From positions 310,001 to 374,000 of the forward strand of contig JAMXBD010001388.1 of assembly GCA_024138025.1 (NCBI GenBank): a DNA stretch of 64,000 nucleotides, written 5' to 3'. Shown here piece after piece: positions 24,159 through 37,616 of this stretch. Both the position numbers and the translations under genes were made by a program. Position 1 is the stretch's first letter, and the number at the start of each line of letters is the position of its first letter. The notes beneath the pieces are model-generated. The model searched no databases and was not told where the DNA came from. It saw only the letters and a program-made list of their open reading frames with translations. Source of the DNA: Combretum micranthum (lineage: Eukaryota > Streptophyta > Magnoliopsida > Myrtales > Combretaceae).

Positions 24159-24639
24159 TCATCCTACATATCTTTTCCTTATAATATTATATATTTTAAA
24201 TCACATAAATGTAAGATGCCATAACTTCTCAAACATTTTAATTTTATAGCCATTAAAATTACACCATCCTTGCACCACATTTGCTACCACCACCACCATT
24301 ATTGCCATTAGAATTGCACCAACAACACCATTTTCACTACTATACCACTGCTACACCACTATTGTTACCACTCCACCACTACTATGACCATAAATCCTGC
24401 AACTACTAGTACCCAAGCCACTATTACTAATTCGGTTATATAGTTGCTACCATCATTATTGGCCTTGCAACTTTACAACCTTTTGTTATTACTGTGTTGT
24501 CACAATCATTATAATCACTTTGATCATTGTGAGGCTCCACAAACTTATTATATTTGCATAATGACCCCATTGCTACTGTTATTACTATTGCCATAATGAT
24601 TATCCCATGACAATTCTCATCCTTACATTTAAACTAAGG
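24159..24639. other. Intergenic, CAC/ACC-rich low-complexity stretch
   Basis: The part 24260-24500 is rich in ACCACC, CCATTATT and CCACTAC words. It resembles a degenerate triplet repeat and gives no stable reading frame. Confidence 0.5.
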
Positions 24640-24820
24640 GAAATTCTATGGCCCTGTTATTAATTTTGACGGGACCAGTCCATCGACTATTCAACGACTC
24701 ACACGTCATGCCCAATTGTGATCGAACCACTAAAATAGTTAATATTTCAATTACTATATTTATTTTAACTGTTAGATTATTGACTGGACGCTTCCGGCGA
24801 TGGGACTATAGAAGCTCCCA
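24640..24820. repeat. MITE family A, copy 2 (most complete)
   Basis: Starts TTCTATGGCCCTGTTATTAA and ends with GATGGGACTATAGAAGC, so the ends are inverted (TTCTATGGCCC against TTCTATAGTCCC). The interior has GACGGGACCAGTCCATCGAC, CCACTAAAATAGTTAATATT and TCAATTACTATATTTATTTT. This copy is a good reference for recognising the copy split by an LTR at 54654-58429. Confidence 0.6.
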
Positions 24821-25071
24821 AAAACTAAAGTTAATTCACCTTTATTACTACCTCTACTTCCACACCATTACTGCCACCTTTATTATTGGGGTCCATGGGG
24901 AAAAAGAAAAACTAGTTGAATCACTAACTAAATGGAAAAACTATTAAATATAATTGAAGAGTTATTTTCTGTTTTCCTTTTAAAATTATTTTTCCAAAAG
25001 AATTATTAGCTTAATTACTAGAATTACTAAGTAAAGCTTGAGAAAACTTCATGATTATTATACATACTAAA

Positions 25072-25590
25072 GGGTAAATGTCACGTTTGGTATTTGAATT
25101 TTCCCTATGTATGCAATTAACTATCTGAATTTTAAAATAGTCAATTTAATATCTAATTAAATATTTTTATGTTTATTAATACTACCTTAACTAATAGAGT
25201 TAGCTTTATTTGTTAGAGCAACACTCTTAGATAATGAGATAGTGACACGTATTAAATAGCTAATAAGAAAACTAGAAACTTTGACAATTTAGTAGATGAA
25301 TTAACATTTTGGCCAAAAAAAATAATGGATGAATTAAGGTACACATTAAAGTTACTAGGAATTAATTTGCTAACTTGATTGTCTAATTTTATAATATACG
25401 TGTTAATGGGCACATCAAATTGTCCAAATTTCTAATTTTTATTCGCTACTTGACACGTATCACCTCTCTAGTTTATGGAGTGTCAGCTTAGGAAGCAAAA
25501 CTAAATTTATTAGCTAAGATAGTATTAATGAGTACAAAAATTCTAATTATTTAAAAGTTGAGGTAGTTAATTATATATTTAATAAAATTA
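25072..25590. repeat. Large foldback MITE
   Basis: The left arm has AACTATCTGAATTTTAAAAT and the right arm ATTATTTAAAAGTTGAGGTA with GTTAATTATAT, its inverted counterpart. GTGACACGTATTAAATAGCT near 25247 and CTACTTGACACGTATCACC near 25446 form a second inverted pair. No coding capacity. Confidence 0.5.
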
Positions 25591-25599
25591 ATCCCCTCC

Positions 25600-27455
25600 T
25601 AAATAGTGATTGAGTATAAATATTTCCAATTCCTCAAAAGTTCGATCATCTATGGTTGGAAAACATGCATTTTCGGATAGCTTTTTATTAATTTAATTTT
25701 GTGATAAGTAAGGGGATGGGATTATATAGGGGAAAATTGGGTCCACATAACAGTCTTACCGTATATAGATGGGTGGTCTTAGAATGCCCGACTATGTTCC
25801 TTTTCCAAAACGAATTTAATATCTTTGGTGAATGAAGGAAGCAAAGGATGCCACCTAATCTAATCTAGAATGTAGAAAAATTATTGTTGCAAAGGAGCCA
25901 AAGCCAAAATGTCCTGGTAAGTGGATACCTTTGTTAATGCCCTCCTCGTTGGAAAGCAAACATATATAAATATGACCAAGCTCTCATCCAATAACAAATA
26001 AATAATTGACCATCAATCATTTCCTTGGATTCATTGTTTTGGAATCGTTGTGGTCTAAAGCCTCATATCAATTGAAAACCAAAAAAAAAAAAAAAAAAAA
26101 ATAGAATAAAAGAACATAGAGCAAAATTATTAAAAGGTCCCATCACATGTAAAAAAAACATATAACTCCAATGGGTATTTTGATATATTAAAAATTAAGT
26201 TTTAAAGACGAAAATTATATCTTTAAATGTATATTTTCATCGTAAAAACAATCGTTGCTAATTATATTTATAAAAATATAACTTATTTTATTTATTTTTT
26301 ATTATAGAATTTCTATCTCTAAAATCAATTTTCTTATAGTGAGAGAGAGAGAAGGGCCCATATATCCTATACATAAAAAAAAATTGAGAAAAAGGAAAAT
26401 TACAACTGTGAAATGTATCTGCAACACGGCATATCCCTAGGCATTTCCATATCATACTTAGGGTTCATTTGGATAATGATGGGGGTTGTCAACGGCTTAG
26501 ATCCTTTGTATGATCTAGACCACCAACTTTTTGTAGTTTTTGCGGCTGCAAAAGGCTCATGCTGCCTGTAGTGCCAACACCACCGCACCACAAACAAACT
26601 ACTTTGAATTATTAGAGCCATTGTCTTCATCCTAGTGTGACTGTAGGTGTGTCTCCTCTCTCTCTCTCTCTCTCTCTTTCCTTGAGGAAATTGCTCTTTC
26701 ATGGATCTTTTCGGCCTGTGCATTATTGCTAAAGACATAAGAGGGAATAATAGAGTACAACATGTACTGCCAACTACATTACTATTTAATTTGAAAAAAA
26801 AAATTGATTTATCATATGAGTAGTACTAATCAAGTTTTGATGTGACATAGCATTTATAAAATATATTAAAAAAACCATATTTTACCATCACCATGTATCG
26901 GGACATGATTAATATCTTTGTACAATCTATATATACACATAGCATATTTGATCAATTAATTAAAAAATATTAAATAAATATTCATTGCTTAAATCTATGA
27001 GTAATAATTTACTATAAGAATAGATTTTTTTTCAAAATATTCTTAATTAAATAAAAAATTAACAAATAAAAATCCTATTAAATTTTTATTCCATTTCTCA
27101 AAAATAATAATTTCATTACAATTTTATTTACCAGAAAAAATGAACAAACACTCAAGAGTTTTGACAAGCTACATGCAAACATCGACAATATGCTAGAATT
27201 ACTCCACGGGCATGGTAGATAAAAGCAGCAATCCACCAAGAATGATGATGAATATCAGATTTGATCCACTATCATATGTGCTTTCTGAAAATCGAGTTTC
27301 TCCCTTGAAAATCCTTTTTGAACACCCCTCTACGTGTCATTAATATGAGATTTCTTAAATTCATCATGTAATTACTGATGAAGACGAAGGAATTAATCCA
27401 TAAAGTAAGAAAACTACATAGTATCATGGATCTGACTATTATCCCAAAGGACACA

Positions 27456-27487
<32 letters not shown>

Positions 27488-28860
27488 CCCAATCTGCTTT
27501 CGTCACATTTCGTAATCGATAATTTTCTAATGGACCCCAATGAGAGACCTAGATAAATTAACCAAGATGATGTTTGTTTGTTATTTCGTTTGTTTGTGTT
27601 GTCTAAGTTAATATAGTATAATAATCGACACATCATACGAATATAGTAAAATTAAAACATCATATATACATATATATAGAGGGGGGCTTTGGGGGATTTC
27701 CCAGCATGCAAGCAAACAAAATATTTTTTTTTTTGAATGTGAACCGAGTGAATTTGTATAAGATGCCTTGTAAATTAATATTAATTGATGTATATGGACT
27801 TCTTTCAACAGGAAAACGTGTTCCTTATGCACTCAACCAAATTTAAATTCAAAAAGGTATAGTACACTCAAGCCAGATATTTTCAGGCGTGATCAAAGCA
27901 AAATCCCTCAATAATTCCACTTAACAAAACACCAAATTTCCTGACTCCCACTAAAAAGTACCGTCCTAATATTTAACAATTTGAATAAGAATTAAATTAA
28001 GTAGGGTTTCACATAATTTGACCACTATTTTCTCCATAATTCATAGTCTTCATCATAATGTTAGTGTACCGTTCCATCTCAACCAAACCAGCCTTCAAAT
28101 CAACCTATAAAAATTAGGATGTCAATTCCGTTAGCTTGTTGGGTTTGGTGAATGGAGTTGAAAATTAATTAATTTACATATAGAATTATATTTGTTTGTG
28201 ACAAAGGTTTTTCTTTTACACCAGTTTTGTATCTTTGTTTCCATAATTATGCTCATATTTATAATGAGCCATACTTATAGAAATTTCTATTATACCATTA
28301 ATCAGATCTTTCAATCAATCATTTTTTCACAAAAATGATTATACTAATTTTTATTTAGCCGTAGTTTGATATGAATTGAAATTCTTAAATAACTAACAAG
28401 ATTAGTCGTATAAAAAAAATAATGAAATTATAGAATTTTCTATATTTAACTTCATATTATCGTGAGAAATTATCAATTTTAATAAAACCCCAATGCCTTC
28501 AATGATGGCGGCCAGTATATTATAGTTATGAAAATACAAAATATATTATAAACGTAACGCCGCCATTCATGGCAATGGCATTCATTCAAATGGTTGAAAT
28601 AATTGAGGAGGAAAGACTTGGAGATGGTGCTTTCTGGAGACCCAGTCCTCTCCACTGCAATGTTCTTTTCCATTACGTAACCACTTTCCCAAAACAATTA
28701 ATATTTAACGTGCGATTGGGAAATAATGACTAAAAATATAGAGCCTCCAAGAGTCCAAGTTTACCTTTTCTAGCACAATTTTTAATACGAATAAATCTCA
28801 AATAAATCTCTTAAATTATTGATATGGTACAATTGTAACTCTTAGATCGTGCTTTAAATT
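25600..28860. other. Intergenic region with microsatellites
   Basis: No supported gene. Contains an A run at about 26082-26101, a CT microsatellite at 26656-26678 and a TAA microsatellite at 27456-27485. The stretch 26455-26640 is less AT-rich and includes TTTGCGGCTGCAAAAGGC, perhaps a small MITE centre. The remainder shows nothing I recognise. Confidence 0.55.
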
Positions 28861-28866
28861 ATTATT

Positions 28867-29062
28867 ATGGGCTGGTTTGATTCTTTCATGTCGTTTTGTT
28901 ATCTTATTTTTATTGTTTTTAAATAAACATTTATCAAGATATAGATTTAGATGAAAAATAAACGTTTTTATTCATAAATAAATCATATACAAATAAAATA
29001 TAGACGCAAATCAAATAAAAATAAGGTACAAGTAAAAATCAGACAATCGAAACAGACCCATA
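28867..29062. repeat. MITE family B copy
   Basis: Left end ATGGGCTGGTTTGATTC and right end GACAATCGAAACAGACCCAT, near-inverted. The interior has AAATAAACATTTATCAAGAT, ATAGATTTAGATG and ATATAGACGCAAATC, as in the 12317 copy. Confidence 0.55.
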
Positions 29063-31050
29063 CATGTTTTTTATGGTTTTATCGATATATCAAATGAGGT
29101 GTGAACATGTATTTCAACGTTATTATGGTTGAGAAATAAAATCTCATTTTAAAAGTTTAATATCTATCTATCTCGATCGATAGATTTCAAGCTATATTTA
29201 AAATCATCTTTGGTCGTTTTACTTAAAACGTGATCTTAGGCCCCCAATAATTTCCTGAAAATCACAATAAAATAAGGGCTGGAGTGCTTACTTTGGGTTC
29301 ACGGGGTTGGTCGTTTTCACTTTAATTTAAGGTGGCATGGGCTCCAATTTCACAATCATTATAATGTACAATTAGATGTAGAATAATTATAAAACACCAT
29401 TTTTTTGTTTTCCTCTTTTTTTTTTTTTTTTAAAGAAAAATTTAAATTTGATTCATCCCACGTAAATGTCAGATGATAATACTATTAGATTAAAATACCA
29501 ATAATTTTTTTTCCCCTTTAGCCCATGTATAATGGACTAATCTAATGTGCGTACTATGTGATGCACCAAAATGAAGGCTATAGAGTTGGGGCATATTCCA
29601 ATTATTGAATAAAGCTTATATATAATTTTTTTAATTTATATTTCTTCCAATTACATAATTTGTCTGAAAAACGAAAAACATAAAAAAGAAAAAAAAAAAC
29701 AATCAAGGCTTATTGAAATTGTATGTGACCGATGGCGAGGAAATTGTCAATTTACCGATCCATCAAAGATATTTATACAAATACTAGTTATGTAAAAATA
29801 ATTATCTAAATACCGACTCATAATCGTTTGTATAAGATGCGGTTTTACTTTTTTATTAATTTTGCATGTCTCACATGTGTTTTTTATAATTTTTGCAAAA
29901 ATAGTAAAACTTTTCATTTATAATAAATCTCATCTTGAAGATGTGATTTTGCTTTTCATTTATAGTAAATTGCATTTTAGACATGCGATTTTGCAGTATG
30001 CTACAATTTCAAAATCTCCAGTTAAAGATGTGATTTTTTCGTTAAAACCATAATTACATGTTATAGATGTGATTTTTTGTTGGTATTTTGGTAATTAAAT
30101 TTATGAGATTTATATTTAGATAATTTTTTTTTCTAGGATTGGTAAACACGTGGTACACCTGACTGATGATATATCGATCAAAAGACTTGATTTATCAGTA
30201 TTTGTTTGCTCCACGATGATCGCCATCAACTGCACTGTCTAGCTAGGATAATGCAGATCTCGGCTTTCTATTGCATATATAATATGCTCTTGTTCATCAA
30301 AATGGATTCTTCCTTATTACCTTCTCTCCTTTTCCATCAATTTATCTTTTTAAAAATACTATCACATTTAACTAATAGTTGATATTATTAAAAAGAATAT
30401 ACCATTATAATGTCACTGAACATTTCAATAATTTAGACAATGTTAACGTTTTATATGTAAATTGAGAAAAACTGACAAAAGAAAAATTGAAAGAAACCAA
30501 ATCCTCAGATCAAACACAAGCGTTTCTGTTTTTTACTATAATCATGTTAACAAAAATATTATCACAATGGATATATGAACAATATATATTTATCTAATTT
30601 TTAATTATGGTATAATTACTATTATATAATTATAAGTATAGTTTGTTAAAATCATGATTTTATTTATACGGCAACGAGTTTACGGTCCTATGATGCTCTT
30701 TTGAGTTGACTTGTATATAGAATTATTTTTTTTTTCTTTTTTAGAATCTAACGATTTCAATCAGAGCTTACTCGTAAGTTTGATAATTTTTATAAAATTA
30801 TACATTTTATAATATTATGTGTCTGTTAATGATTTTACCACATCTTTGTGAGGTGTGGCACATATATCCTGAGTCTAAAAGAGTTGGTGCAAAAGTAGAG
30901 GTCTTTTCTATCCCCCAACAAAGTAGAGGTCATAATTCAACTTTACCATCAAAAGGTCACCTAGTTTGTGCCAGTTGACCAACACTGGAGGTCCGAGGAC
31001 TAGATTGTGCTACGAGGTTAGGTGTTCGATTAGCATAAAGATAGTGAAAT
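29063..31050. other. Intergenic region
   Basis: AT-rich; no gene supported apart from the foldback at 29785-30132. An A/T-rich low-complexity stretch lies around 29400-29520 and 29620-29700. Confidence 0.55.
29785..30132. repeat. Foldback MITE-like element with internal GATGTGATTTTG words
   Basis: Left end AAAATAATTATCTAAATACC; the reverse complement of the right end reads AAAAATTATCTAAATATAA. The interior repeats GATGCGGTTTTAC, GATGTGATTTTGC, CATGCGATTTTGC and GATGTGATTTTTT with partial arms between them. Ends are approximate. Confidence 0.45.
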
Positions 31051-31057
31051 GTTGATA

Positions 31058-31759
31058 TAGACATAGTTTGATTTCGAATCGGAAATCGAATCGGAATCAT
31101 CATCAGTTGTTTCAGAATCAGAATCGGTTATGAAACTGTCAGTTTTACTGTTTTAGATAGTTTTTTGATCTAGAACCGGTAGTTTCATTGAAAAAAATAA
31201 AAAATAAAAATATATATAATATAAATATTTAAATTATTTTATATAAATAGTAAAATTTATTACTTATTCACAATATTTAATGTGTTATTATCAATAATAC
31301 AAATAAATATAGCTTAAAATAATATATAATTAGTTTAAACAAACTTATCCTAAAAACAAAATTAATTTTCATAATAATGTGGGACTATTTTTTGCATTTT
31401 AATTTTCTTTTTATCTTTTAGAGTATTTTATAATATTATAATACTAACTATAATTGATATTGAATGTGTTTGTACGTATAAATGTGCATTTTAAATAAAT
31501 TTTTAAAGTTAAATAATTTAATACTTTTAGATCCAATAATTATTTTAACTTTAATTTTTTTTTTAAATTAGAATTTATTATTTATTTTTTTAAAAAGACG
31601 GTTCTTAAATTTCAAAACCGGAACTGAGAACCAACGATTCTATAGAATCGGACCGGAACCGTGGGAGATGGTTCCAGTTCCGGTTCCTCAATTTCAAGAT
31701 CTAGAATCGGCAGTACCGGTTCTAGTTCCGATTCAGTTCCAAAACCATGACAATGTCTA
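31058..31759. mobile_element. Non-autonomous DNA transposon with GGAACCGG-rich ends
   Basis: Left end TAGACATAGTTTGATTTCG then AATCGGAA; the reverse complement of the right end reads TAGACATTGTCATGGTTTTG followed by GAACTGAATCGGAA. Both subterminal regions are packed with GAATCGG, GGAACC and CCGGTT words, while the 500-base middle is extremely AT-rich. Such ends are typical of hAT-like non-autonomous elements in plants. No clean target-site duplication was found. Confidence 0.6.
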
Positions 31760-32185
31760 GTGAGATGAGAGACGGTTATAATTGATCGCCATAGTTTAAG
31801 TGTAATTTAATAATAAAAAACTAGTTTGTTTTACCAGTAAAGTTTGCCTTGAAGGGTTAACCTAGGGGGGAAAAGTCAATTTAGCTAAGAGTGGTAAAAT
31901 AATTTTGTTGCTTTTCACGAATATGGGAATTACGGACTCTAGGAGAGGTTACTGCTTTGATTTAGTGTAATTTTGTACTGGCTCGTCACATTTATATAAA
32001 ATACGGTGCTTTTCAAGTAAGTTGCAATCCTTCAAAAATTTGGCATACAACTTCATGTGGTAAGTGTCATTTTGCACCAAGTCATGATGATTTTGTAATT
32101 TATATATATACACAACACCTAAAATTCCTCACATAAAATGCATACTTATGGATGCTTCATTACCAAAAGATAATTATTGGTGAGG
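31760..32185. other. Intergenic sequence without recognised features
   Basis: No coding or repeat signal that I can support. Confidence 0.5.
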
Positions 32186-32189
32186 GTGT

Positions 32190-32600
32190 CTTTGGATTGT
32201 TGAATTTTCTGTTTTGATGGTCTATTTTTTATCTGTATCTATATTGTAATGATATGTATAAATATATCCGATTTGTATATATATATATATCTATATTTGA
32301 TCTATGAACCATCAACTTTTTTTTTTATTTACATCTATTTCTTGATAAACAATTTATTAGAAAAAAGTTTAAAAAAAGTGTCCGTATCTACCATAAAAAG
32401 CTAGCGAAACAAACTCTTTATCTGTATTGTATCTGTATCTGATCTGCATTTATAACTTATCTATATCGTATCTGTTTGATGAGTTTAAGAGTAAAATTGT
32501 CAGTTTTTCATAAGTATTTATTTCTTGACAAACATTTGTTTGAAAATAACAAAAATATAATGCCAAAATGATCAGAATATGATGTAACAAATAGACCTAA
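32190..32600. repeat. Two adjacent MITE family B copies
   Basis: The first runs from GTGTCTTTGGATTG to AAGCTAGCGAAACAAAC (about 32190-32415). The second follows at once with CTCTTTATCTGTATTGTATC and ends near GTAACAAATAGACC (about 32598). Both contain TTTCTTGATAAAC or TTTCTTGACAAAC and ATCTGTATCT words. Side-by-side insertion of one family is noteworthy. Confidence 0.45.
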
Positions 32601-33485
32601 AGAATTCATGATGAAGTCCTAAGAGTGATAAGCAACAAAGGAGATAACAAATGCCCAAAATGTATTATTAATGAAACAATATAAATGAAAGAGAAAAAAT
32701 GCAAATCAATTAGAAATTACAATCCATCAAAATTTCGATATGCAACACTATATAATCTTTTATTTTGCATTAAGTTGTGTTACTATTGCAATTTTTCTAT
32801 AATGCTATCCTCCTTTTGTGTAAAAAAAAAAAAAAAATACACACACACACACACTTGGATAAATAATTAAAATAGCATAATTATTAATGATTAGTCAACG
32901 GTATTAATAATGAAAAAAGATAAAAGTGAATAACAACAACATAAGCAAAAACTGCCCAAAATATGACATCAATAGAAAAAAATATAATTAAAAGAGAAAA
33001 ATAATGCTAATAGCTAAAAAGATACTATAAGATAATACTAATAAAAGGCGTATCTATCTGATGAGTTCTAATAATTGCAATTTTAAATGTTGGATAAGTG
33101 ACAAATCATATAACAAATAATGGGTGACGAGCTCTCCCTCAATTATGGAGGTCAGGTCTCAATAAGCAATCTAGAAAAATACGTAATCTAGGAGACAGTT
33201 TTAAAATTATGCATACAGATCGTGTCACAATTATGCTGATATGTAAATAATAAATTAATTGAATGACGACGTGTTTCATATCTAGCTAATATTTATAACT
33301 TTGAACAATCTACACAGCCAGATTTTTTTCATCAATCATCATTATTATTATACCCGACGCAATAAACAAATAAAGGGTCCACCAGGAAAAAAAAAAAAAA
33401 AAAATGTGCAAAAAACCACAAACAAAGATCCTTGATTGATTTTGAACTAAGTAACAATTTTAAAATTTTGAAACGAATTCTAACA
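32601..33485. other. Intergenic region
   Basis: AT-rich with a short AC microsatellite at about 32838-32853 and an A run at about 33388-33405. No gene supported. Confidence 0.55.
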
Positions 33486-33489
33486 AGAA

Positions 33490-33745
33490 CTTAGTATGGC
33501 CTCTATTTGATTTGTTAGCGTGTTGATAATGCTATAATTTTGGTTTTAATTGTTTGATAAAAAATAAATTGCCTCTATTTGATTTGTTAGCGTGTTGATA
33601 ATGCTATAATTTTGGTTTTAATTGTTTGATAAAAAATAAATTTAAATGAAAACATACATTTTTATTCTAAACAATTAAATAAACAAATATTTATAAGATA
33701 TATACGCAGATAAGATATTTATACAATTAGAAATAAATATTAGAT
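33490..33745. repeat. MITE family B-like copy containing a perfect 72-base tandem duplication
   Basis: GCCTCTATTTGATTTGTTAG begins at 33499 and again at 33571. The two 72-base units, 33499-33570 and 33571-33642, are identical as far as I can read. The rest has TGATAAAAAATAAATTTAAA and ATATATACGCAGATAAG, family-B words. Confidence 0.6.
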
Positions 33746-34780
33746 AATTCAAATTTGACCGTTTGTAATATCACAAACGTTGATAGATAAACAGAAGTTA
33801 TAGATGAAATTCTATAATGTCTTATGTAAAGGTGGAGATGAATCTAATCTCATGACATCCAATCGAAAAAAAAAAAGGAAAAAAGAAAAACAGTGTATTC
33901 ATGTTATATGGGAATGAAAATACGTGTTTTTATTTTACTAATCATTTTAGGAGAGAAATCTGAAAAATAAATTTGCTGATTGAAATTTGATGGGCCATAT
34001 GAAGATGTATGTGTTGGATTTTGCTCAAATTAAAAATAATATTTTTTTCGACAACACAATCTAATTCCTAAAAGCATTGTATGACCTACTGGTATTATTT
34101 ATTTATTGATTTTTATTGCCAATTATTTCACTTATGATGGGAAAAGATGAAGTAGACCAGCTGCATCTTGTAAGAAGATGGACCCATAAGTGTTAAGTTC
34201 AAAAAATTGAAAATCATAACCTATTTTATAATCATTTAGAGCCGTACTTAAACAAATATCATCATTACATTTTAAATCACTCTTGATTTGTTTTGGTCAA
34301 TTTACAAATAAATATTATTGAAAACATAAACTAATGACAAAAATATGCAATAATAAAACCAATGCTTTTGTCTCATTTTGCAAAAATTATAGAGAATTTT
34401 TTTTCCAGGATATTATAATGTTTCAATGAATTTTTTTTTTTTAATTGGAAAAGATATTCAAAATATTCTGACATAGCAAGCTATTCATACAGCACCTTAA
34501 TTCATAAATTAGGATGGAAATGGTTGAATTGTCCGAGGGCAGTTGGCATGTACATATATATATTATTATGTAAATGCCCATATCGTCAGACTTAAAATTG
34601 AAAAAAAAAAAACAATAGAGAGTCGCTAATATACTCCAGTTTGGCCCTGCCCATATACAAGCCGGACACGTCGAAGGCAATCCAGAAGCGTCTAGAAACA
34701 GTTTGGCTATTTGACTCCAAATTATGTTCAACGTCTGTGTTTTATTACCATTATTGATTCGAATCAATCAAATTAGTCCA
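33746..34780. other. Intergenic sequence without recognised features
   Basis: AT-rich with several short A/T runs. A less AT-rich patch at 34615-34700 gives no familiar motif in any frame. Confidence 0.55.
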
Positions 34781-34784
34781 TAAT

Positions 34785-35150
34785 CTATCCGAGCTCTGCT
34801 CGAAGTTTACTTGAAGACAATTTAAGAATAGTTAAGTTAAACTTAAACTTGAGTTTTAATTCGAGCTACTTGAGTAATTTATCGAGCTTGACTTAAATTT
34901 CAACGAGCCTAATTGAGTTTATCGATTTCATGTGAAAATGTTAATCAAACTCTAATTAAGATTTGGTATTAATATTATTTTAATTAAAATTAAAACTAAT
35001 TTATAATAAATTAAGTTTAATCAAATCGAATTCAAGTTTATCTAATGTTACATCAAATTGAACTCGAGCTTAAAATTTTAAGCTTGATTGAGTTTGAGCT
35101 TTGTATTAACAAAATGAAGTTGGTTAGACTCAAGCTTGGAATTCTTATGC
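34785..35150. repeat. TCGAGCTY-rich non-autonomous element, copy 1
   Basis: Carries GAGCTCTGCTCGAAG, CGAGCTACTTGAGTAATTTA, TCGAGCTTGACT and, in inverted sense, TTGAACTCGAGCTTAAAATT and GACTCAAGCTTGG. A related element lies at 52170-52580 with the same CGAGCTATTTTAGTAATTTA word. Precise ends not resolved. Confidence 0.5.
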
Positions 35151-35928
35151 TATCACCTATTCACAATTCCGTGCATGAAAAAAAAAAAAAAAGGAAGAAA
35201 ATGAGATGAAATATGGAATTTGAGATTTCATTATGGGACAAATTCTATATATCAAACATGACATTAGAAACCAAATCATTTAGACCGTATTTTTAAATGT
35301 AAAGATCCTTATCTTTATGGTAAATTAAAAAAGAAAAAAAGGATAATTGAAAGTATACATAAGAACTTTATACCTTGAATTTACACCCATTTGACCATGG
35401 AGGCAGATTACTATAGGTTTATTATAAGTATGCAGGTCATCCTTGCTTGCCAACCGTTGGGAGTTGATTTTTCCATTTTCTTCCACCCAATTTCTACCAA
35501 GGGAGATCCAGGACGAGGAGGTGGATTTGCAGCCATTAAAATTAAAATCCAAACCACCCTGAGAAGCAAACCTGTCCGCACAACAACTTTGCTTTTCCAG
35601 AAATTAACATAAAAAGATGCCTGATTCAGGCAACCTTTGACTTATTTTAAGAAAACAAAGTAATAATAAACTAAAATATAAAGCAATATGAACTTCATTT
35701 ACTCTGTTTATTTTCCCCTAACTATATATAATCTCTTTTTTTTTTTTTCTATTTTTAAAACCTTTAATAAAAAAATCTAATAGAACATAATAATATATTA
35801 AAAATCTAAATATTTCAAAATCTTATTATAATGCCGTCCAATGCATCATCTAAACCCTAGCATATTAATTATTAATTAATTAATTTTTTTTTTGAAAGAA
35901 GTTGGAGAGGGGCATAAGTATCCATGCC
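35151..35928. other. Intergenic sequence upstream of the HAD gene
   Basis: Probable promoter region, AT-rich with T and A runs. An open frame pair near 35390-35610 shows no known motif. Confidence 0.5.
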
Positions 35929-35936
35929 TATATAAA
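35929..35936. promoter_or_regulatory. TATA box of the HAD phosphatase gene
   Basis: TATATAAA (+ strand) is followed about 30 bases later by a strongly CT-rich stretch (35960-36040), the usual plant arrangement of TATA box, transcription start and pyrimidine-rich leader. Confidence 0.6.
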
Positions 35937-35964
35937 GGTTGTCCCTGCCCACCCTTGTTCCTCC

Positions 35965-37616
35965 TCGCTCTCTCTTTCTTCCATCGACATATCCAAAGCT
36001 TCTGCTTTCTCTCTCTTTCACTCTTTCTCTCCCTCTAAACGATCCTCTCTACTTATCTGTCTTTCGTGTTCATCCATTCAATCAGTTGCATTTCCCATTT
36101 TCTATCTGGTACTTGCTTCTCCCCCAATCAAATTGTATATTTCATTTATATGTTTTTGGTATTCTTTCTCTTTCTAATCTTTTAATGTTACTTCGGATTT
36201 TCTTTTTTTCAAATGGGTTATGATGATCTCTTTTTTAATGGGAATTAGTGCTACTATGCACGAACCAACCACATGAAGCTCTATGTTCCTTTATTATTAT
36301 TATTATTAAATATTTCACAATCAAATGGGTTAGAAGGGAAAATGGTACTGCTATATCATCTTCTTCTAAGCTTGTTTATTGCAGCTTGAGCCTTGGGCTG
36401 CACATGATCCCTTTGTCTTTGAAACAGAACGTTTAGATCATAAATGTTGCAAGACATCCCTTGTATCACCATTCTATTCTTACTAATAGAAGTAAAAAGA
36501 TTTACTAATACTAAAAGGAAAAAAATCTCTGATAAACAAAACCTAAAAAAGAAAATGAAAAATGGAGAAAACTTTTTTTTTTTTTTTTTCTTCGAGACCA
36601 CCTTTAATTCAAGGTGCTTAGTGCACCTTTCCCTCATGGAAGGACCGACGCGCGATTCCTTATTAAAGGCCGGTCCTAGAAAAAGTTAAGGTTCTAGGAC
36701 CCATGCACATATATCTATATATATATGTATTTAACTTTTTTTTCTATAATTTTTAATACGTAAGCTTCTAAAATGGAAAGTTCTGTGAGAAGTGAGAATT
36801 TTTTTATATGTTAATAACTTTGTAGTTTAATAGTATTCGATTTAGGTCTTTATTTTTAAGGTATTAGGTTCAATTTTTATGATAAGTGTTATAATAATTT
36901 TATGTGGCGTTGTAATAGCTCTTGTAAAATAAAAAAAAATTATTTATTAATGAATCATCTAAAATCTTTAAATGGAATTCTTAATATTAAAAGATGATGT
37001 AATATGCTTTTCATCTAAAAGCCTATCTAATCGGCAGCGTTTTAATCAACGTAAAAAAGTGAGACAGTGCATAAAAGTATTTGGTTTCTCATCTAAATAT
37101 TTTATTTTAAAGATTGAAAACTAGTGGCAGACGAGAGAACACGTGGAATTTACCAAGTAGTTTAGTGGGCAGGGAATCTAAAACGACATTCTTGGTGATT
37201 TTTCTGATTTCACCAGTCACATGACTCTGTGTGTTCGGAGCTGCCTTTTCCATGTCTAACATAGTACTTTATTCATAGGATTGGTAGTTGAAACCTGAAA
37301 GCACACGGGTCACGAACCCAAAGTAAAACTGCCCGTATTTTCGGAACTCACTTATTTATTTGTCAGTCGTCACGCGACTTTCAATTTCTATTTTATTTAT
37401 TTTTTTATTTTTCATAAGTATAAGATTTTTGTATCCTTAAAGAAACCAGGACACAATATTGGAGAACTTAGTCAGGCGTCACCTTGACATAACATTCACT
37501 TGAGGCTTAATGTTTGAAACATGACTAGAAATTGCAGCTTGATTGATTTGGTTTGTTGAAACATATTGTCATTGATCTGCTCATTTTCTCAAAACTTGAA
37601 GGATTTATTTGGCATA
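35965..37616 (+). other. 5' UTR of the HAD gene with a leader intron
   Basis: Leader exon 1 probably runs from about 35965 to 36107, ending CTATCTG before a GTACTTG donor. An acceptor ATTGCAG at 37531-37537 would start a second leader exon that reaches the ATG at 37617. The intron would be about 1.4 kb and rich in T, with a T run at about 36570-36588. This is inferred from sequence signals only; no transcript evidence is available. Confidence 0.5.

Noticed and set aside
24064..24249. Open frame with a Thr-His run
   Set aside because: It is the translated AC/AT microsatellite.
35902..36223. Small protein genes in the overlapping open frames
   Set aside because: They overlap the TATA box and CT-rich leader of the HAD gene; the Ser/Leu/Phe-rich composition comes from the pyrimidine tract.
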